Assembly: GCA_963816985.1 (NCBI GenBank) | Contig: CAWFMF010000004.1 | Coordinates: 2,108,001 to 2,172,000 of the forward strand | Direction: 5' to 3' | Source: JAIVJM01 sp963816985 | GTDB taxonomy: Bacteria > Acidobacteriota > Blastocatellia > Pyrinomonadales > Pyrinomonadaceae | Length of the DNA stretch: 64,000 nucleotides | Shown: positions 41,659 through 50,026 of the stretch, piece by piece | Numbering within the stretch: position 1 is the stretch's first letter | Layout of the letters: every line of letters begins with the position of its first letter | Notes under the pieces: generated by a model | What the model was told of the DNA's origin: nothing | The model's database searches: none | What the model saw: the letters and a program-made list of their open reading frames with translations, nothing else | Program-made: the position numbers and the translations under genes

Positions 41659-43386
41659 TCAGGGTCGCGTTCTGGTCGGCGGCGGCGTGGGCGGCTGCTC
41701 GTACCCCTGCCGTCTCTGTTCGCGGAGGATTCTTTGACGCATGAGCCGCGCCCTCCGCCGCTGCTCGTTGGCGCGGCGGATCATCTCCCGCGTCTCTTCC
41801 TTCGTCGGCGCGTTGCCGACCCAGACGCTTCCGGGGCGCAAGGGTTGTTGGGCGGCGTCGGGGTCTACGTCCACGTCGGGTTCGGGCACGGGGACGGGCT
41901 CGCGCGGACGCGCGTCGGCCTGCGGCTGCTCCGCCTCGGCGCGCGGCTTCGAGCCCTTCGCCGTCGTCGTCGTCGTGCCGGAGGTCACGCGTCGCGTCGC
42001 GTCGGTGGTCGCTTCGGGTGCGGGCGCGGGAACTTCGGCCTGTCGAGTCTCGACGGTCGTAGGCGCAACGCTCGGCGCGGTCTGTGGTTGTTGGAGCGTC
42101 AGCGGCTTGACCTCTTCGGCGACAGGCTCGTCGAAGCCGCCCGTGAGCGAGTAAACGCCGACGCAGACAAGCGCAAACGCGAAGACGCCCGCCGCGACGC
42201 CGAGCGCGAGGCGCGAGCCCGAACGCTTTCGTGCCGCCGCCGCTGCGAACGCCTGCGGCGCGACCCTCGTCACGACCGAATCCGTCTCGCCCGCGCGAGC
42301 GGCTGCAAGCGGCGTGGCGGCAGCGGGCGGATTCGTCTGCGCTGCGGCGACGTTGACCGTCGGCGTCGCCGCTCCGTCAATCAACGTCGCGCCCTCGCCC
42401 TCGCCGCCGCCCGTCTCCGCGCCTTGCGCGGCGAGCGGAGTCGTCGCCGCGACGCCCGCCGCACCCATCAAGCGCGTCTCCTGTTCGGAGGTCATCACGG
42501 TCGGGGCGTCCGCCCGCGCGGCGTGCGTCGCAGCCAGAGAGTCTCGGACGTGCACGCCCGCGCGCCGCAAAGCCTCGCGCATCTCCTCCGCCGTGGCGAA
42601 GCGGCGGGCCGCGCTCTGCGCCATCGCGCGGTCGAGCACATCGGCCACCTCAACGGGGACTTGCGCGTGGACTTCGCTTGCGGGCCGCAAGGGGTCAGGC
42701 TCGGCGTTGACGAGGGCGGTGGCGCGCGTCAATGCGTCGGGCGGCGTCGCGCCGGTCAGGAGGTGGTAGAGCGTCGCGCCCAAAGAGTAGATGTCGCTGC
42801 GCGGGTCTGTGCCCGCGCCCTGCATCTGCTCGATGGGCGCGTAGTTGAAGGAGTAGCCGAAGAGGCTCCCCGTGGCCGTGACGCGCGTCTGGAGCGGCGT
42901 GCCCTTCGCCAGACCGAAGTCGAGCAGCACGACCTGATTCGACTGGTTGCGCGGCAGGAGCTTCAAGTTCTGCGGCTTGATGTCGCGGTGGATGACGGGG
43001 GGCTCCTGCGTGTGCAGGTAGTCGAGCGCGTCGAGGAGCTGGTCGGCCCACGCGAGCACGTCGCGCGCGTCGAAGGGGCCGCCCTGTCGCTTCAACATCT
43101 CCGACAAGTCCTCGCCGGGGATGTACTCCATGACGAGGAACTGCCCCTCGTCCTCTTCGAAGTGGTCGCTGACGCGCGGCAGCGCAGGGTGGCGGAGGCG
43201 GTTGAGGAGCCGCGCCTCGCGCTCGAAGGCGCGACGCAGGTTGCCGTCCGTGAAGAAGGTCTCCTTGAGCGCGACGCGGCTGCCGAATCGCTGGTCGGTG
43301 GCGACGAAGACCGTGCCCATCCCGCCCTGCCCGATCTGGCTCTCGACGAGGTAGCGGTTCTGCAAAAGGGTTCCGGGAGCGATCAT
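41659..43386 (-). CDS. PknB-type Ser/Thr protein kinase with one membrane helix
   Basis: 575 residues. Kinase domain (about 10-275) has GQGGMGTVF (glycine loop), VALKE (ATP Lys), HRDIKPQN (catalytic loop) and LLDFGLAK (metal). GTDPRSDIYSLGATLYHLLTG marks the activation end. A Thr/Ala/Pro-rich juxtamembrane region follows, with TM at about 391-413 and an extracytoplasmic Pro/Thr-rich part ending in a charged helix (EEETR..RRANEQRRRARL-like). No PASTA repeats. It precedes the WD40-caspase gene by 38 bases on the same strand, suggesting signalling to it. Confidence 0.92.
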   Translation of the reverse strand: MIAPGTLLQNRYLVESQIGQGGMGTVFVATDQRFGSRVALKETFFTDGNLRRAFEREARLLNRLRHPALPRVSDHFEEDEGQFLVMEYIPGEDLSEMLKRQGGPFDARDVLAWADQLLDALDYLHTQEPPVIHRDIKPQNLKLLPRNQSNQVVLLDFGLAKGTPLQTRVTATGSLFGYSFNYAPIEQMQGAGTDPRSDIYSLGATLYHLLTGATPPDALTRATALVNAEPDPLRPASEVHAQVPVEVADVLDRAMAQSAARRFATAEEMREALRRAGVHVRDSLAATHAARADAPTVMTSEQETRLMGAAGVAATTPLAAQGAETGGGEGEGATLIDGAATPTVNVAAAQTNPPAAATPLAAARAGETDSVVTRVAPQAFAAAAARKRSGSRLALGVAAGVFAFALVCVGVYSLTGGFDEPVAEEVKPLTLQQPQTAPSVAPTTVETRQAEVPAPAPEATTDATRRVTSGTTTTTAKGSKPRAEAEQPQADARPREPVPVPEPDVDVDPDAAQQPLRPGSVWVGNAPTKEETREMIRRANEQRRRARLMRQRILREQRRQGYEQPPTPPPTRTRP

Positions 43387-43500
43387 CTGGACTTCCCTTC
43401 AAACGGCGCGGCAGACCGGAGACGTTTGGCCCCAAGTGGTCGGGCCGCTTCGCACGCAAATATACAGGGCCGCGAAGCCATCCGGCAATGATACGCAATA

Positions 43501-43774
43501 AAGCCCCGGCAGGGGCTTGGGAGATTAGCCGGGGGTGAGCGAAGGCTCGGAGAGCCGAAGCGCAAACCCCCGGAACACGACATGATGTAAATGATTCGCC
43601 CCGGAGGGGCGACGGAAACGACGTAGTGAACATTCGTCACGTCCGTTCCCACGCCCCTGCCGGGGCGCATGATTTTTATCACGCGTTATTCCGGGGGTTG
43701 CGCCTTCGTCGCTCGCTGACGCTCGCTCCTTAAGGCTCACCCCCGGCTAATCTCCAAAGCCCCTGCCGGGGCTT
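43501..43774. mobile_element. MITE-like element with nested inverted repeats
   Basis: The ends 43501-43540 and 43735-43774 are complementary over about 40 bases with one mismatch (AAGCCCCGGCAGGGGCTT, then GAGATTAGCCGGGGGTGAGC). A second inverted pair lies inside (CGCAAACCCCCGGAA near 43561, TTCCGGGGGTTGCG near 43689). It carries no reading frame I would call. No target-site duplication is evident. Such GC-rich palindromic ends are usually multi-copy in a genome; only one copy is in this window. Confidence 0.7.
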
Positions 43775-43811
43775 GAAAACTGTTGCGCGGATTCGCTTGC
43801 ACATCTCTCCG

Positions 43812-44285
43812 TTAACGCAGCATCGGCAGGTTGTACACGTCGGCGAGCGTGTTGAGCTCGATGCGGAGCAGCGTCCACTGGCGCTCGGTCTCCGCGCCCA
43901 TCTTGCGCCGCTTCATCACTTGATTAATCTCGGTGGAGATCGAGAGCGTGCGCGCGACTTCGGGGCGCGTGGCGATGTAACTCTCCTTGCGGTCGAACTC
44001 GCGGCGCAGGTCGTCGAGCGACCTCTCCAAATTTCGCGCGCGCTCGTTCAGGTTGTCCTCGCGGTTCGTGCCGTCGAGCCCGCTGCGGTCGAGCGCCTTG
44101 TCGAAGAGCTTGATGAAGTCGTCGCTCCGGTTCTCGACGCGCGTGATGATGACGCCGACCTCGGCCTTCGTGTAGCCGCGCGCGCGGGGCGGGCGGCGGC
44201 GTTGACCTTCCGCATCCGTTGACAACATGAAGACGGCGCACACGACGGCGAGCGCGACGAAAATTTTCGGCAGTTGTTTTCGCAT
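43812..44285 (-). CDS. Small exported helical protein
   Basis: 157 residues: signal peptide (1-27), a short basic stretch (QRRRPPRARGY), then charged helices (about 40-150) with no recognisable enzyme motif. GGAGAG stands upstream of the ATG. It precedes the MITE-like element and is separated from the phosphatase gene by about 260 bases including a family E repeat. Function unknown. Confidence 0.7.
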   Translation of the reverse strand: MRKQLPKIFVALAVVCAVFMLSTDAEGQRRRPPRARGYTKAEVGVIITRVENRSDDFIKLFDKALDRSGLDGTNREDNLNERARNLERSLDDLRREFDRKESYIATRPEVARTLSISTEINQVMKRRKMGAETERQWTLLRIELNTLADVYNLPMLR

Positions 44286-44430
44286 CCGATTTTCTCTCCT
44301 TACTCAAAAAAGTTTACAGGGCGGCGTGCCGAACGAGGAGAGACTCACGCCACGCGCCTTCCACTAACATCCGACGGACGCTGCTCCACGCCCGCGCCCG
44401 GTTTAGACGCGAACCGGCCCTGCTTGGCCT

Positions 44431-44556
44431 AAAAAAAGCCGTGAACCGTGACAGGTAAACGGTGACAAGAGGAAGGCAGGTCTTTCCTGTCACCTGTCAC
44501 GGTTCACGGTTCACGGCTTTTTCCTGTCACCTGTCACGGTTTACCCGTCACGGCAT
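44431..44556. repeat. Inverted repeat, family E, copy 3 (extended)
   Basis: AAAAGCCGTGAACCGTGACA and following words (about 44434-44470) pair with GTCACGGTTCACGG and AGCCGTGA-complement words to about 44518, then a second round of CCTGTCACCTGTCACGG runs on. The right end includes the stop codon of the inositol monophosphatase gene at 44548-44550. The most elaborate member of the family. Confidence 0.8.
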
Positions 44557-45321
44557 TTTAAGAACGTTCAGCACCGCTTCGTGGACGAGGCCGTTGGAGG
44601 CGGCGATGGGGGGTGTGTAGATGTCGAAGTCCGTGTTGTCGTAGTGCGAGACGCGACCGCCCGCCTCTTCGATGAGGAGGACTCCGGCGGCCACGTCCCA
44701 CGGGCGGAGGCCCTCTTCCCAGAAGGCGTCGAAGCGCCCGCAGGCGACGTAGGCCAGGTCGAGCGCCGCCGCGCCGTCGCGCCTCACAGATTGCGCGTGC
44801 ATGATGAAGTTGGCGAAGTGGCGGACGAACTCGCCGCGCTCGCGCACGTCGTAGGGGAAGCCCGTGCAGACGAGCGCGCGGTTCAAATCAACGGTCTCCG
44901 AGACGCGGACGCGCCGCCCGTTCAAGGTCGCACCCTCGCCGCGCTCGGCGGCGAACAGTTCGTCGCGCAGGGGGTCGTAGACGACGCCGAGGACGACTTC
45001 CGCATCGTGCTCCAAGGCAATCGAGACGCAGAAGACCGGGTAGCCGTGCGCGTAGTTCGTCGTCCCGTCGAGCGGGTCAATGATCCACTTGTACTCGGAC
45101 GTTTGACCGCCGACCGTTTCCACTTCGCCCGCCTCCTCGGCCAGAATCGAGTGGCGCGGGTAGTGGGTCTTGATGCGCTCGACGATGAGGCGCTCGCAGG
45201 CCAAGTCGGCCTCGGTCACGAGGTCTATGTCGCCCTTGTTGGAAATCTGTATCGCGCGCCCGTAGCGGTCGGAGAGGATTCGGCCCGCGTCGCGCGCGGC
45301 TTGAATAGCGAAGTTGAGCAA
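44548..45321 (-). CDS. Inositol monophosphatase family protein
   Basis: 257 residues with SILAEEAG (first motif), WIIDPLDGTTNYAHG (second, typical of inositol monophosphatase rather than CysQ) and RPWDVAAGVLLIEEAGG (third). VTEADLACE supplies the early acidic residues. It hydrolyses phosphate monoesters such as inositol 1-phosphate; the true substrate is not certain (SuhB-like relatives also act in ribosome assembly). It starts 1 base after the stop codon of the M24 peptidase gene. This window has a second, CysQ-like paralogue at 17892. Confidence 0.9.
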   Translation of the reverse strand: MLNFAIQAARDAGRILSDRYGRAIQISNKGDIDLVTEADLACERLIVERIKTHYPRHSILAEEAGEVETVGGQTSEYKWIIDPLDGTTNYAHGYPVFCVSIALEHDAEVVLGVVYDPLRDELFAAERGEGATLNGRRVRVSETVDLNRALVCTGFPYDVRERGEFVRHFANFIMHAQSVRRDGAAALDLAYVACGRFDAFWEEGLRPWDVAAGVLLIEEAGGRVSHYDNTDFDIYTPPIAASNGLVHEAVLNVLKMP

Positions 45322-45322
45322 G

Positions 45323-46627
45323 TCACTGCCCCTTTAGTATCGCCACGACTTCGGTCTGGACGGGGCCGCCCGTCACCTCGATGTCTTTGTCTCCGACGTA
45401 GACGTTAATCTCGGAGCGGACGCCGAACTTGCCTTCGAGGTAGATGCCGGGCTCGATGGAGAAGGAGGTGCGCGGCGTGATGCGGCGCGAATCCCTCGTC
45501 TCAAGATTGTCTATGTGCGCGCCGTTGCCGTGCACCTCTTCGCCGATGGAGTGGCCGGTGCGGTGCGTGAACTGCTCGCCGAACCCGGCGCGCTCGATGA
45601 CGGCCCGCGACACGTCGTCAACTTGAGCGCCGCGAATCATCTTGCCGTCGCGGACTGAAGAGCGCACGAAGTCGGTCGCCGCGTCGCGCGCCTCTCGCAC
45701 GATGTTAAAGATGCGCGTGTACTCGGCGGGCACGGCGTCGCCGACGTAGCCCGTCCAGGTCTGGTCGGCGTAGACCGCGCCGGGCTTCTTGAGCTTCGCC
45801 CACACGTCGAAGAGGACGAAGTCGCCGCGCCGGATGGGCGAGTGCGTGTTGGCGTCGGGCTGGTAGTGCGGGTTCGCGCTGTTCGCGCCGACCGAGACGT
45901 TGGGCGGGTCGTTGTCGCTCGTGAGGCCCTCTTCCTCGTAGCGCCGCACCATGAACTGCTGGATGTCGTACTCGTTGACGGGCTCGCCCGCGCGGACGCG
46001 GCGCGCGATCTCTCTGAAGGATTCGTGGATGATGCGGTTAATCTTGTTCGCGGCTTCGAGGTGCAGCTCGCGTTGTTCGGGCGTCCAGACGGCCTCGAAC
46101 TGCTGCACGAGGTCGGCGCTCGTGACGATGCTCGTGCCGGGGAAAGAGCGGACGAGTTCGATGGTTCCCGCGTCCACGCGCGAGACGTAGGGGATGTCGT
46201 TTTGCGGCGAGTATTGCATCGCAATCTTGCGCAGCAAGACGCGGCGGCTCTTGAGCCCGCCGGACGAGAGCGCGTCGCGGACGGCGGCGTGGAGTTCCTG
46301 CCAGCGGCGGTAGATGACTTTCTTTCCGGGCAAGGCGTCGAGCTTGAACCGCTCGATGGAATGGACGATCTTGACGGGCTCGCCGACGACCGGCACGAAG
46401 TAGAACCAGCGGCGCGTCGTCAAACTCTTGTCGTCGAGCCGGAGGATGCGGTAGGCGAGCGGGTCGCTGCGGCGGAAGTCGTAGAAGAGCCAGCCGTCGA
46501 GCTTCGCGTCGCGGAGAGCGGCCTGTATGTCCGCGACGCGCTGCGCGTTGGTCTGTTGGGCACTCGCGGGTGCGGCGGCGAAGAGTGAGAACAGTAACAG
46601 CGCAGAGACAATCAAGGAGCGTTTCAA
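45323..46627 (-). CDS. Secreted M24 metallopeptidase (Xaa-Pro aminopeptidase type)
   Basis: About 434 residues from the preferred TTG at 46627. Creatinase N-domain, then the pita-bread fold with metal ligands: VLFDVWAK (Asp), HRTGHSIGEEVHG (His), SIEPGIYL (Glu) and RSEINVYV (Glu). The signal peptide KRSLIVSALLLFSLFAAAP begins at that TTG. The open frame continues to an ATG at 46774 but that extension is read straight through a family C repeat, so I think the longer start is wrong, though no Shine-Dalgarno is visible for either. It probably removes N-terminal residues before proline in the periplasm. Confidence 0.82.
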   Translation of the reverse strand: MKRSLIVSALLLFSLFAAAPASAQQTNAQRVADIQAALRDAKLDGWLFYDFRRSDPLAYRILRLDDKSLTTRRWFYFVPVVGEPVKIVHSIERFKLDALPGKKVIYRRWQELHAAVRDALSSGGLKSRRVLLRKIAMQYSPQNDIPYVSRVDAGTIELVRSFPGTSIVTSADLVQQFEAVWTPEQRELHLEAANKINRIIHESFREIARRVRAGEPVNEYDIQQFMVRRYEEEGLTSDNDPPNVSVGANSANPHYQPDANTHSPIRRGDFVLFDVWAKLKKPGAVYADQTWTGYVGDAVPAEYTRIFNIVREARDAATDFVRSSVRDGKMIRGAQVDDVSRAVIERAGFGEQFTHRTGHSIGEEVHGNGAHIDNLETRDSRRITPRTSFSIEPGIYLEGKFGVRSEINVYVGDKDIEVTGGPVQTEVVAILKGQ

Positions 46628-46630
46628 GAT

Positions 46631-46724
46631 TGTAGGGGCAGGGCTTGTCCCTGCCCGTCTCGTTTCGCTGAATTCGACGTTGAATGTAGCCAAGACGCGG
46701 GCAGGGACAAGCCCTGCCCCTACA
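46631..46724. repeat. Inverted repeat, family C, copy 2
   Basis: Perfect 27-bp arms at 46631-46657 and 46698-46724, loop of 40 bases. It stands just upstream of the likely TTG start of the M24 peptidase, and the open frame crosses the whole element. Loop sequence (AATTCGACGTTGAATGTAG) is related to the loop of copy 3. Confidence 0.92.
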
Positions 46725-46829
46725 GTCATCATCCGCATCGAGGCGTTGAAAACGATTCTTGAGATTCGCTTCATGTTGAACCGTGCTTCTTTGATTCGTC
46801 CGGGTTGTGTCTATGGGTATATCACAGAC

Positions 46830-47762
46830 TCAGTTGGGTGGCGACGAGGGCGTCGCCAACTTCTGCGCGGCGAGCCTGAGAATCTCGCGCACCTGCTTGT
46901 CCCAGTAAGGCCAACTGTGGCCGCCGGGGAGCTGCCGGTACTCGTGCGGAATCTTCTTTTCGACGAGCAGCGCGCCCAGCTCCTGATTCGAGCGGATGAG
47001 AAAATCCTCCGTGCCGCAATCGAGGTAGAGGAAGGGGAGAGCGGCGATGCGCTCCGGCGTCATCTCGCGCGCGAGGCGGTAGATGTCGTTGGCCTTGCGC
47101 GTCGGGCTGTCGCCGGGGCCGAAGACGCGCACGACCGAGGGCTTGACGAATTCGGGCAGAGGGTCTTCCGGCTTCCACGAAGGCGCGCCGAGCGCGCCGC
47201 TCATCGAGGCGGCGAAGGCGAACTTCTCCGGGTGCTTCAAGGCGAACTTGAGCGCGCCGTAGCCGCCCATCGAGAGACCGGCGACGGCGCGGCCCTCGCG
47301 CGCCTCGACCGTGCGGAAGCGGCGCTGCACGTCCGGCAAAAGCTCCTCGATGAAGTAGGTCTCGAACTTGTCGGTCGGCACGGTCGCGCTGTCGGTGTAC
47401 CAGCCGTCTTTGCCTTCGGGCACGACGAGAATCATACGGTGCCCCGCCGCGTACTCGGCGAGTCGCGAGCGCGCCGAGACCCAATCGCCCGCGCTCCCGC
47501 CGAGCCCGTGCAAAAGATAGAGCACCGGGTAGCGCGTCTTCTCTCTCGCCGTCGCCGCGTAGTCAACGGGCAGCACGACGTTATAGTGAAGCGGCTTGCC
47601 GACGAGCTTACTCTCGAACGGCACGGCCTCGACGCGCGACGACGGAGCAGACGTTGTGGACGAAGCCGACGGCGCGGCGGTCTGCGCGCGCGTCGCGTGC
47701 GCGGGCGCGAGCGCGACGAGCAGCAGTAAGAACAAACTGACGTCTCTGACTCTACGATTCAT
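46830..47762 (-). CDS. Secreted esterase (alpha/beta hydrolase, esterase D/antigen 85 type)
   Basis: 310 residues. Signal peptide ending AHATRAQ; YPVLYLLHGLGGSAGDW at the oxyanion side; nucleophile S164 in GLSMGGYGALKF; acid DCGTEDFLIRSN; and the C-terminal His in PGGHSWPYW. This gives a complete catalytic triad. The putative esterase (D/antigen 85) family includes acylhydrolases and S-formylglutathione hydrolases; the substrate is unknown. Start at the ATG (47762) chosen over a TTG three bases earlier, with GGAGGG upstream. Confidence 0.9.
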   Translation of the reverse strand: MNRRVRDVSLFLLLLVALAPAHATRAQTAAPSASSTTSAPSSRVEAVPFESKLVGKPLHYNVVLPVDYAATAREKTRYPVLYLLHGLGGSAGDWVSARSRLAEYAAGHRMILVVPEGKDGWYTDSATVPTDKFETYFIEELLPDVQRRFRTVEAREGRAVAGLSMGGYGALKFALKHPEKFAFAASMSGALGAPSWKPEDPLPEFVKPSVVRVFGPGDSPTRKANDIYRLAREMTPERIAALPFLYLDCGTEDFLIRSNQELGALLVEKKIPHEYRQLPGGHSWPYWDKQVREILRLAAQKLATPSSPPN

Positions 47763-47808
47763 CAACCCTCCAAGGACTCTCTTAAATTTTAGTCAAGTCT
47801 TCCTTCAT

Positions 47809-49191
47809 CTACGCCCCGCCCGCCTGTCCTAACGTTGCGAGGCGCGCGGCCTCTTCCTCCTGCTTGCGCCTGAGACCTTCGCGCCCGTCATAGCGGATGA
47901 AGGCGGGCATGGCGAGCGCGAGCAAGGCCGTCCCCAGCACGCACAGGACGCCGCCGGAGACGACCGACGCGCGCACTCCGAGAAGGCTCGCGGCTATCCC
48001 CGCCTCGGCGTTGCCGAGCATCGGCCCCGTCGTGTAGCTCACCATCTCGATTCCGGCGAGCCTTCCGCGCAGGTGGTCGGGGATGGTCTGGTTCCAGATG
48101 GTCGAGCGGAAGAGCCCGCTCACCATGTCGGCCCCGCCCGCGAGCGCGAGGCACAGAATCGCCAGCCACAGTTGATTCGCGAACCCGAAAGCAATAATTG
48201 CCACGCCCCACCCGGCGGCGGCCAGAGCGACCGCGAGCCCGTGGCGTTGGACGTGCTTCGTCCACCCGGAGGTGAGCGTCGCCACGAGCGACCCCATCGC
48301 CGGGGCCGCGTAGAGCAGCCCCACCGACGCGCCGCCGAAGTTCTTCGCGATGGCCGGGAACAAGGCCATCGGCATCCCGAAGAACATCGCGTTGATGTCA
48401 ATCAGGTACGTGCCCATCAGTTCGGGGCGGCTGCGCGCGTAGCGCAACCCCTCGGCCACCGAACGCAGGCTCGGACGGTCGGAATCCGGCGGCGGCGGCA
48501 CGGCCTTCATCATCCACAAAGCGCCGAGCGAGACGGCGAAGGTCACGAAGTCTATCGAGTAGGCGAGCGCCGGGCCGAACGCGTTTATCAGGACGCCGCC
48601 GAGCGCCGGGCCGACGATCATCCCCGTGCTCGCGCCCAGAGACTTGAGCGCCATCGCCGAGGGCATCAGCTCCGGCGGCACGAGCCTTGGGATGAGCGCG
48701 TCGAGCGATGGCCTTTGGAGCCCGTTGAGCGCGGCGAAGAGCGCGGCGCAGACGTAGAGTACCCACACGCGCGGTTGCGGGAGGAGCGAGTTCAAGACCA
48801 GCACGCCCATCCCCAGTGCGAGCATGAAGTCCGTCACCAACACCATCCGCCGCCGGTCAACCGCGTCGGCGAGCGCGCCCCCGACGAAGGCCATCAAAAG
48901 GATCGGCACGAACTCGACGACGCCCATCAGCCCGACCGCCGCGTTCGAGCCCGTCAACTGGTAGACCTGCACGGGCAGCGCGACGAACGTCATCATCGAG
49001 CCGAAGAACGAGACGGTCTGCCCCACGTACAGCAGGCGGAAGTCGCGCGACACGCGGAGCGGCGTCACGTCTACGGCCACGGCGCGCGCCAGCCTCCGCA
49101 CACGCCCGCGCTCGTGGCGCGTGCCCGCCTCGGTCGCGGCCAGAGGGTCGGGCGTCAAATGCGTCGCGGCTTGTTTCTGCTCTTCGTCCAC
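47809..49191 (-). CDS. MFS exporter (EntS-like)
   Basis: 460 residues from a GTG start. About 10-12 membrane helices, a charged loop VVDRRRMVLVTDFM-like (A..DAVDRRRMVLVTD) between helices 2 and 3 typical of MFS, and a cytosolic tail (GREGLRRKQEEEA). The overall type resembles EntS, which exports enterobactin, but the substrate is not known. Another short fragment homologous to its first 20 codons lies at 49721-49780. A small acidic peptide gene is the next gene upstream on the same strand. Confidence 0.88.
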   Translation of the reverse strand: MDEEQKQAATHLTPDPLAATEAGTRHERGRVRRLARAVAVDVTPLRVSRDFRLLYVGQTVSFFGSMMTFVALPVQVYQLTGSNAAVGLMGVVEFVPILLMAFVGGALADAVDRRRMVLVTDFMLALGMGVLVLNSLLPQPRVWVLYVCAALFAALNGLQRPSLDALIPRLVPPELMPSAMALKSLGASTGMIVGPALGGVLINAFGPALAYSIDFVTFAVSLGALWMMKAVPPPPDSDRPSLRSVAEGLRYARSRPELMGTYLIDINAMFFGMPMALFPAIAKNFGGASVGLLYAAPAMGSLVATLTSGWTKHVQRHGLAVALAAAGWGVAIIAFGFANQLWLAILCLALAGGADMVSGLFRSTIWNQTIPDHLRGRLAGIEMVSYTTGPMLGNAEAGIAASLLGVRASVVSGGVLCVLGTALLALAMPAFIRYDGREGLRRKQEEEAARLATLGQAGGA

Positions 49192-49328
49192 GGCCTCAAG
49201 TCAGTTCGAACGGCGGACGCCTTTAAGTTCAATGTCGCCGCCGGAAAAAGGACGCCCCACGCAGCGCCCTCGCCACGTGGGGCATGACAGCTTTCGACGG
49301 TGCGTCCCGCCGCCTGACCGCCGGGGCG

Positions 49329-49547
49329 TCAGTACTCCATCACGAGTCCGTCCTGCTGGGGAGGCTCGTCGCCTTCACCTTCTGCCTGCGCCTCGGTCGC
49401 GCCGCCGGAGCCGGAAGAGTCGTCCGCTTCGCTTGCGCCGTCCTGCGGCTTCTTCCCAAATTCCATAACTACGCCTTCCGTGGATTCAGGCGGGCCGTCC
49501 GTGGATTCAGGCGGGCCGTCCTCGGCGGGGTCTCTTTCGTCTGCCAT
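49329..49547 (-). CDS. Small acidic protein with repeated VMEF/VMEY motif
   Basis: 72 residues. A perfect tandem 21-bp DNA repeat (49479-49499, 49500-49520) encodes PPESTDGPPESTEG. The peptide EGVVMEF occurs in the middle and DGLVMEY at the extreme C-terminus, otherwise the protein is Glu/Asp/Gly/Ser-rich. A strong ribosome site AAGGAG precedes the ATG at 49547. A conserved C-terminal core repeated inside a short acidic leader is reminiscent of peptide-precursor genes, but no modifying enzyme is adjacent. It precedes the MFS exporter on the same strand. Function unknown. Confidence 0.65.
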   Translation of the reverse strand: MADERDPAEDGPPESTDGPPESTEGVVMEFGKKPQDGASEADDSSGSGGATEAQAEGEGDEPPQQDGLVMEY

Positions 49548-49720
49548 GATGTTCTCCTTAAAAAGGGCGAAGCGCGGCGGGCCAAGGCGCAGCCCACAGT
49601 CGGATTTCACCCGGACAAGTTAAAAGCGGCGAGGGCATCCCCACGGCGCGAGAGCCGCGAGATTAAGAGAACGTAGAATATGAGCGCGCTGTTTTGCTGT
49701 CAAATAACTGAGTGGGATTA

Positions 49721-49780
49721 CTCGCGGCCAGAGGGTCGGGCGTGAGGTGCGTCGCGGCTTGCGTCGTCTGTTCGTCCAAG
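49721..49780 (-). pseudogene. Duplicated 5' fragment of the MFS exporter gene
   Basis: About 59 bases match the first 20 codons of the exporter gene at 49133-49191 (shared QAATHLTPDPLAA) with roughly ten differences. It starts with TTG at 49780 where the intact gene has GTG, and diverges after the Ala codons. It lies 7 bases before the HicA stop on the same strand. It probably marks an old tandem duplication or an insertion between gene and copy. Confidence 0.65.
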
Positions 49781-49786
49781 TGGGAT

Positions 49787-50026
49787 TCAGCTCTGTTCGT
49801 AAGCCTTCAGAAATTCCTCGCGCGGGATATTCGCCTGTGAGCAGAGGGCGCGCAGGGTCGAGCCTTTGATGTGAGGGTGATTTGGCATCGTCAGAGGAGT
49901 CCGCGTGCCGTCGGCATTCTCGCGCACCATCGCGATGTGCTCACGCTCGCGCACGACCCGAAAGCCGAGCAGGTTCAGCGCCCTTATGACCCGGCCCTTC
50001 GGCGCGTCAACCGGGAACTTCGCCAC
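49787..50026 (-). CDS. hicA: HicA-type mRNA interferase toxin
   Basis: 79 residues with the small dsRNA-binding-like fold: KGRVIRALNLLGFRVVREREHIAMV, where the His is the proposed catalytic residue, then TMPNHPHIKGSTLRAL. HicA cleaves mRNA when free of antitoxin. The start is GTG, and TAGTG joins the antitoxin stop and toxin start (one-base overlap), the order antitoxin-toxin being HicBA. Confidence 0.87.
   Translation of the reverse strand: MAKFPVDAPKGRVIRALNLLGFRVVREREHIAMVRENADGTRTPLTMPNHPHIKGSTLRALCSQANIPREEFLKAYEQS

Noticed and set aside
37589..43386. Gasdermin or CRISPR-linked caspase defence system
   Set aside because: No gasdermin, effector nuclease or CRISPR gene is near, and the caspase protein appears exported. 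The pair is reported only as a kinase/caspase module.
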